Shown here one piece after another: positions 6,964 through 9,538 of a stretch of 9,538 nucleotides of DNA (position 1 is the stretch's first letter; each line of letters begins with the position of its first letter). Under the pieces are notes generated by a model. That model ran no database searches and had not been told where the DNA came from. It was given only the letters and a program-made list of their open reading frames with translations. Origin of the DNA: Desulfobacterales bacterium (GTDB taxonomy: Bacteria; Desulfobacterota; Desulfobacteria; Desulfobacterales; JAUWMJ01); NCBI GenBank assembly GCA_030613225.1, contig JAUWMJ010000076.1:1-9538 (forward strand). The letters are read 5' to 3'. The translations under genes were made by a program, and so were the position numbers.

Positions 6964-7010
6964 TTGAACAATTGAACAATTGAATATTGACGATTGAAGA
7001 TTGAATATTT
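6964..7010 (+). repeat. Heptamer array, left arm (ATTGAAT/ATTGACG)
   Basis: Two 8-bp units with ATTGAACA character are followed by 7-bp units ATTGAAT (6979), ATTGACG (6986), ATTGAAG (6993) and ATTGAAT (7000). Bases 6979-6998 are the perfect reverse complement of 7070-7089, a 20-bp inverted repeat with 71 bp between the arms. Confidence 0.9.
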
Positions 7011-7044
7011 AAGGAATTCTATCGATTATATTAATAGACAGAAC

Positions 7045-7080
7045 GCAGTGATTCAACAAATAGTCAATATTCAATCGTCA
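7045..7080 (+). repeat. 36-bp direct repeat, copy 1
   Basis: This segment starts GCAGTGATTC and matches 7098-7133 at 31 of 36 positions. The first half is non-array sequence and the second half is array units. The repeated piece is therefore larger than the heptamer itself, which suggests a segmental duplication. Confidence 0.85.
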
Positions 7081-7089
7081 ATATTCAAT
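7062..7089 (-). repeat. Heptamer array, right arm (TCAAT units)
   Basis: Four 7-bp units: AGTCAAT, ATTCAAT, CGTCAAT, ATTCAAT. It is the inverted partner of the array at 6964-7010; the exact 20-bp pairing portion is 7070-7089. Confidence 0.9.
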
Positions 7090-7097
7090 GGATAAGC

Positions 7098-7133
7098 GCA
7101 ACGATTCCACAAATAGTCAATCTTCAATTGTCA
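7098..7133 (+). repeat. 36-bp direct repeat, copy 2, overlapping the radical SAM gene end
   Basis: This copy starts GCAACGATTC and matches 7045-7080 with five mismatches. Its last ten bases lie inside the radical SAM coding region and contribute the TGA stop (7124-7126) and the last two codons. Confidence 0.85.
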
Positions 7134-8485
7134 CTCAGGTTCCGGTTTAGCCGGGTTAGGTCTTTCAGGTATGATATTTTTTCCCATGAAAAGCTTTCCT
7201 TCCGGCAGGGAAATATTGCATTATTTGTAAATACAGGGTCTGATTCCAGGTCATAACGGGACGAGGCAACAGCCTTGCTCCACAGCTCTGTGTGTGGGAT
7301 CGGGGAATAATATGCAAGAACAGGAGTTATCTTTTGTTGTATTACCTCTTTAATAGAATACTCTATGGAACTTATGGCCTGGCCGGGAAGCCCCACAAGG
7401 AGATATGCCCCGATCTGTTCTTTCCTGAATCCAGCTTCCTTTAAGCGGATAACGGCCTCTTTGAATTCTTCGACCGTTACCTTTCTGTCCATTTCACTTC
7501 TAAGGTCAAACATAGCGGTTTCAAGCCCAAGACGCAATGTTTTAAAACCTGCCTGAAACATCAGGGAAGCTGTCTTTTCTGAAATTCCCCGTATATGAAC
7601 CGCATTAGGTGTGTGAAAGCGGACCTTCAAGCCTTCACGAATTATCTCTTCAAGCATGGGAAGGGCATGCTTTTGGGTATCCACAAGGAGCGCATCATCG
7701 TAAAATACAAAATCTATTACATCATATTTTTCATGCCAGAATTTTATCTCTTTAACAACAGATTCCGGATTCCGAAGCATTCTTTTTGGATCTAAAAAGT
7801 GAGATGCGCAGTATGCGCAGGAAAAGGGACAACCTCTGGAAGTCAGAAGCGGAATGTATGTGATTTTATTCTGGAGGTCAAAAGCAGGGTAGGGGTAGGT
7901 GTTAAGATCATGTGGATCAAATTTTTGAGTGGAAAAATATCCGGTATACTCCCCGGCGAGTTTGAGAATGTATTCTTCCCCGCGTTCTGCAACCACCGTG
8001 TCTGCACCTGAGTGTGCATTAGCATGATCCGTGCAGAGGCTTGCATAGATACCGCCAAGGACAACGGGCACATCGGGGAAAATATCTTTTATTATTTTTA
8101 TTGTTTCTTGCAGACCGGGATACCAATAGGTCATCAGTGAAGTAATAAAAATAAGATCGGGCTTTTGGATTGAAAGTAGATCTTCTCTGAACCATTTAAT
8201 CTTAATTCCATACCGGCAATAGTTGCGTGAAACATCTTCGAGTCCTTTTGGTTTTGGAATCCGTACTTTAAAAAAAGGGCCACGACCATTTCTGGCTTGG
8301 GGATTGGTTGCTGGTGCGTTAGGATGGAACCTGTCAAGGCAGTCGATATAGGAAACATTAAATCCGTGTTTCCTTAGTATTGAAGCAATAGATAAAAGCC
8401 CTAACGGTTTCGCCCAGAAATCGTAAGCTGCAAAGTCATGTATCCAGGGATTTACAAGGAGAATGGTAGGTGTGGTAGGTTTCAC
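7124..8485 (-). CDS. B12-binding-type radical SAM protein
   Basis: This 453-residue protein has the two-part build of the cobalamin-binding radical SAM family. An N-terminal Rossmann-like region (about 6-175) includes ILLVNPW, the PLGLLSIASILRKHGF helix and VVLGGIYASL. A radical SAM core starts near 207 with the [4Fe-4S] ligands C219-x3-C223-x2-C226 in TSRGCPFSCAYC. Later core features are FYDDALL (about 261-267), LRLGLET (317-323) and YLLVGLPGQ (361-369). No DxHxxG is present, so any cobalamin would bind without a His ligand. The substrate is unknown; relatives include BchE-like cyclases, methylases and methylthiotransferases. The start is GTG 8485, without a clear Shine-Dalgarno, 16 bp after the AhbB-like gene, so translation may be coupled. 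The 3' end lies in a repeat copy. Confidence 0.85.
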   Translation of the reverse strand: MKPTTPTILLVNPWIHDFAAYDFWAKPLGLLSIASILRKHGFNVSYIDCLDRFHPNAPATNPQARNGRGPFFKVRIPKPKGLEDVSRNYCRYGIKIKWFREDLLSIQKPDLIFITSLMTYWYPGLQETIKIIKDIFPDVPVVLGGIYASLCTDHANAHSGADTVVAERGEEYILKLAGEYTGYFSTQKFDPHDLNTYPYPAFDLQNKITYIPLLTSRGCPFSCAYCASHFLDPKRMLRNPESVVKEIKFWHEKYDVIDFVFYDDALLVDTQKHALPMLEEIIREGLKVRFHTPNAVHIRGISEKTASLMFQAGFKTLRLGLETAMFDLRSEMDRKVTVEEFKEAVIRLKEAGFRKEQIGAYLLVGLPGQAISSIEYSIKEVIQQKITPVLAYYSPIPHTELWSKAVASSRYDLESDPVFTNNAIFPCRKESFSWEKISYLKDLTRLNRNLSDN

Positions 8486-8501
8486 TTTAGTGAGGGTAGT
8501 A

Positions 8502-8984
8502 TCAATTCTTTACGTCGGATGAAAAATATTTCATTGAAGTTTTCTTAAGTTCCCTGCGACTAAAAAGAAGTTTATAGTTTTCAACACAGGTTTCACTTGA
8601 CATTTTTCCGGCTGTTTTTATGCATGTATCTTCATCCTTTGCATGGATCATTGTATAAAGGTTGTAGGGCCATTGGGCAGTAGGATTGCGTCTGTAGCAG
8701 TGGGATACTTCTTTAAAGGATGCCATCTTCTCTCCAACTTTTTCTACCCGTTTTTCATCAACTATCCATGCGACCATGGCATTTGCTGCAAATCCTGATT
8801 TCTGATGCCTGAGAGTTGCACCAAAACGCCTGATTACGCCTCTGTCACAAAGATCTTTTAATGTTTTAAGAAGTGTTTCTTCCGATATTTTCAGCTTCTT
8901 TGATATTTCAAGATACGGACGGCTAATAACAGGAATATCTCCCTGGATGGACGCGATGATCTTTTTTTCAAGTTCTGTAAGCAT
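8502..8984 (-). CDS. ahbB: Lrp/AsnC-fold siroheme decarboxylase subunit, AhbB-like
   Basis: This 160-residue protein would usually be labelled an AsnC regulator, but it fits the AhbA/AhbB (NirD/L/G/H-related) enzymes that decarboxylate siroheme to 12,18-didecarboxysiroheme in the alternative heme pathway. A winged helix-turn-helix (about 1-55) is followed by IRRFGATLRHQKSGFAANAM (51-70, with H60) and VSHCYRRNP (93-101, H95 to R98), then WPYNLYTMIH (105-114) and the end RRELKKTSMKYF. These motifs and the ending match AhbB better than AhbA from memory. AhbB normally works as a heterodimer with AhbA, whose gene is not in the window. ATG 8984 has no Shine-Dalgarno, and a stop codon lies in frame just upstream, so the start is secure. 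The radical SAM gene follows 16 bp downstream. Confidence 0.8.
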   Translation of the reverse strand: MLTELEKKIIASIQGDIPVISRPYLEISKKLKISEETLLKTLKDLCDRGVIRRFGATLRHQKSGFAANAMVAWIVDEKRVEKVGEKMASFKEVSHCYRRNPTAQWPYNLYTMIHAKDEDTCIKTAGKMSSETCVENYKLLFSRRELKKTSMKYFSSDVKN

Positions 8985-8990
8985 ATGGTG

Positions 8991-9019
8991 ATTTAAAAAT
9001 TATATTTATAAAAAGTCAA
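8991..9019 (-). promoter_or_regulatory. Candidate promoter of the ahbB-like gene
   Basis: On the minus strand TTGACT (9019-9014), a 17-base spacer and TTAAAT (8996-8991) form a fair sigma-70 match in AT-rich DNA. The predicted start of transcription falls at or within a few bases of the ATG at 8984, which would give a leaderless mRNA. This agrees with the lack of a ribosome binding site. AT-rich DNA gives such matches by chance, so this is tentative. Confidence 0.35.
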
Positions 9020-9066
9020 GGAGTTTTAAATATGGAAGGGAACATTGTACCTTATTTTGAAATTAG

Positions 9067-9538
9067 TCATCCGCCTTTTATCTTCAATGCCTCGTCGTAA
9101 ATGATGTTTTTAGGCAGATCATACTTTTTTGATAATATTCTTGCAAGTTCGGAAAGTCGTGTTTCTTCACCCTTCAGACATTTAACAATATCAGCTCTGA
9201 CTGCTTCCATGGATACCCATGCACTTGAATCGTTTCCGGATACCAGCAGTGTAATCTCTCCTTTTATAGAAGAGCGTTTTTTCAAATTGTTTTTGATATC
9301 AGATAAAAGGCCCCGGATAAGCTCTTCGTAGCGCTTGGTCATTTCACGTGCCAAAACAGCATATCGATCACCCATTGTTTCAATAATTTCATCCAGGAAA
9401 GTCAGAATCCTCCGGGGTGATTCATAAAATATGATTGTTTTATTTTCATCGGCAAGTTTCTTTAACTGTTTTTTCCGTTTTTCTTTTTTTTTGGCGGTAA
9501 AGCCTATGAAAATAAAAGAATCGGTGGCCAGCCCTGAA
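9067..9538 (-). CDS. rsmI: 16S rRNA (cytidine-1402-2'-O)-methyltransferase RsmI, C-terminal part
   Basis: The frame is open from the window edge to TGA 9067, giving 156 residues of the C-terminal half of an RsmI-type enzyme. It uses SAM to methylate the ribose of C1402 in 16S rRNA. Supporting motifs in order are SGLATDSFIFIGF, a Lys/Arg-rich stretch (KKKEKRKKQLKKL), IIFYESPRRI, the GDRYAVLAREMTKRYEE segment typical of the family's tetrapyrrole-methylase-like fold, and KGEITLLV. The tail IKGEITLLVSGND to ALKIKGG is the usual variable C-terminal domain. The N-terminal SAM-binding part lies outside the window. An internal Met at 9375 is not the start. The ahbB-like gene follows 82 bp downstream on the same strand, without an evident terminator between. 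Confidence 0.93.
   Translation of the reverse strand, partial: SGLATDSFIFIGFTAKKKEKRKKQLKKLADENKTIIFYESPRRILTFLDEIIETMGDRYAVLAREMTKRYEELIRGLLSDIKNNLKKRSSIKGEITLLVSGNDSSAWVSMEAVRADIVKCLKGEETRLSELARILSKKYDLPKNIIYDEALKIKGG

Noticed and set aside
7124..8485. AhbC or AhbD heme-pathway radical SAM enzyme
   Set aside because: Those are shorter proteins with SPASM-type C-terminal Cys clusters. This one has an N-terminal B12-binding-like region and only one visible Cys cluster.
8502..8984. Plain AsnC/Lrp transcription regulator
   Set aside because: The post-HTH motifs (RRFGATLRH, SHCYRR, WPYNLYTMIH) are those of siroheme decarboxylase subunits, so an enzymatic role is favoured. DNA binding is not excluded.
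9032..9100. 22-codon plus-strand ORF (MEGNIVPYFE...) with AAGGAG at 9018-9023, eight bases before the ATG
   Set aside because: The start signal is good, but the ORF is very short, overlaps the 3' end of rsmI on the other strand and resembles nothing known to me. The AAGGAG is probably chance.

Overview
The window is a bacterial chromosomal segment of moderate GC content. It most resembles a sulfate-reducing deltaproteobacterium (Desulfobacterota, Desulfobacterales-like). That placement is an inference from three things: a siroheme-decarboxylase (Ahb) type AsnC protein, a soluble kinase with five PAS domains, and many short-repeat arrays between genes. No phylogenetic computation was possible.

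Layout. Plus strand: the end of a universal stress protein gene (1-198); 646 bp of repeat-rich non-coding DNA; a two-component pair made of a multi-PAS histidine kinase (845-3550) and a NarL/LuxR-type response regulator (3579-4256); 488 bp holding heptamer arrays around a 25-codon remnant that looks like an internally deleted four-helix-bundle (S23/IVP-like) gene; and a DksA/TraR-type zinc-finger gene (4745-5107). Minus strand, read from the right edge: rsmI (5'-truncated by the window end), an AsnC/AhbB-like gene, a B12-binding-type radical SAM gene, then pepA, which converges on the dksA-like gene.

How the genes may work together. The kinase and regulator are 28 bp apart and should form one phosphorelay. 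The stress protein and the DksA-like protein fit a general stress or ppGpp-linked theme, but nothing in the sequence ties them to the kinase. The AhbB-like gene and the radical SAM gene are 16 bp apart on one strand, probably co-transcribed. This raises the possibility that the radical SAM enzyme acts on a tetrapyrrole or a related pathway, which is unproven.

The most unusual signal is non-coding. Four intergenic regions carry arrays of degenerate 7- or 8-bp units with different sequences. In three of them, arrays in opposite orientation face each other across about 55-165 bp. Arrays run into the 3' ends of pepA, the radical SAM gene and the 25-codon remnant, and there they contain or overlap the stop codon. 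I found no CRISPR, tRNA, rRNA, intact transposase or phage gene.
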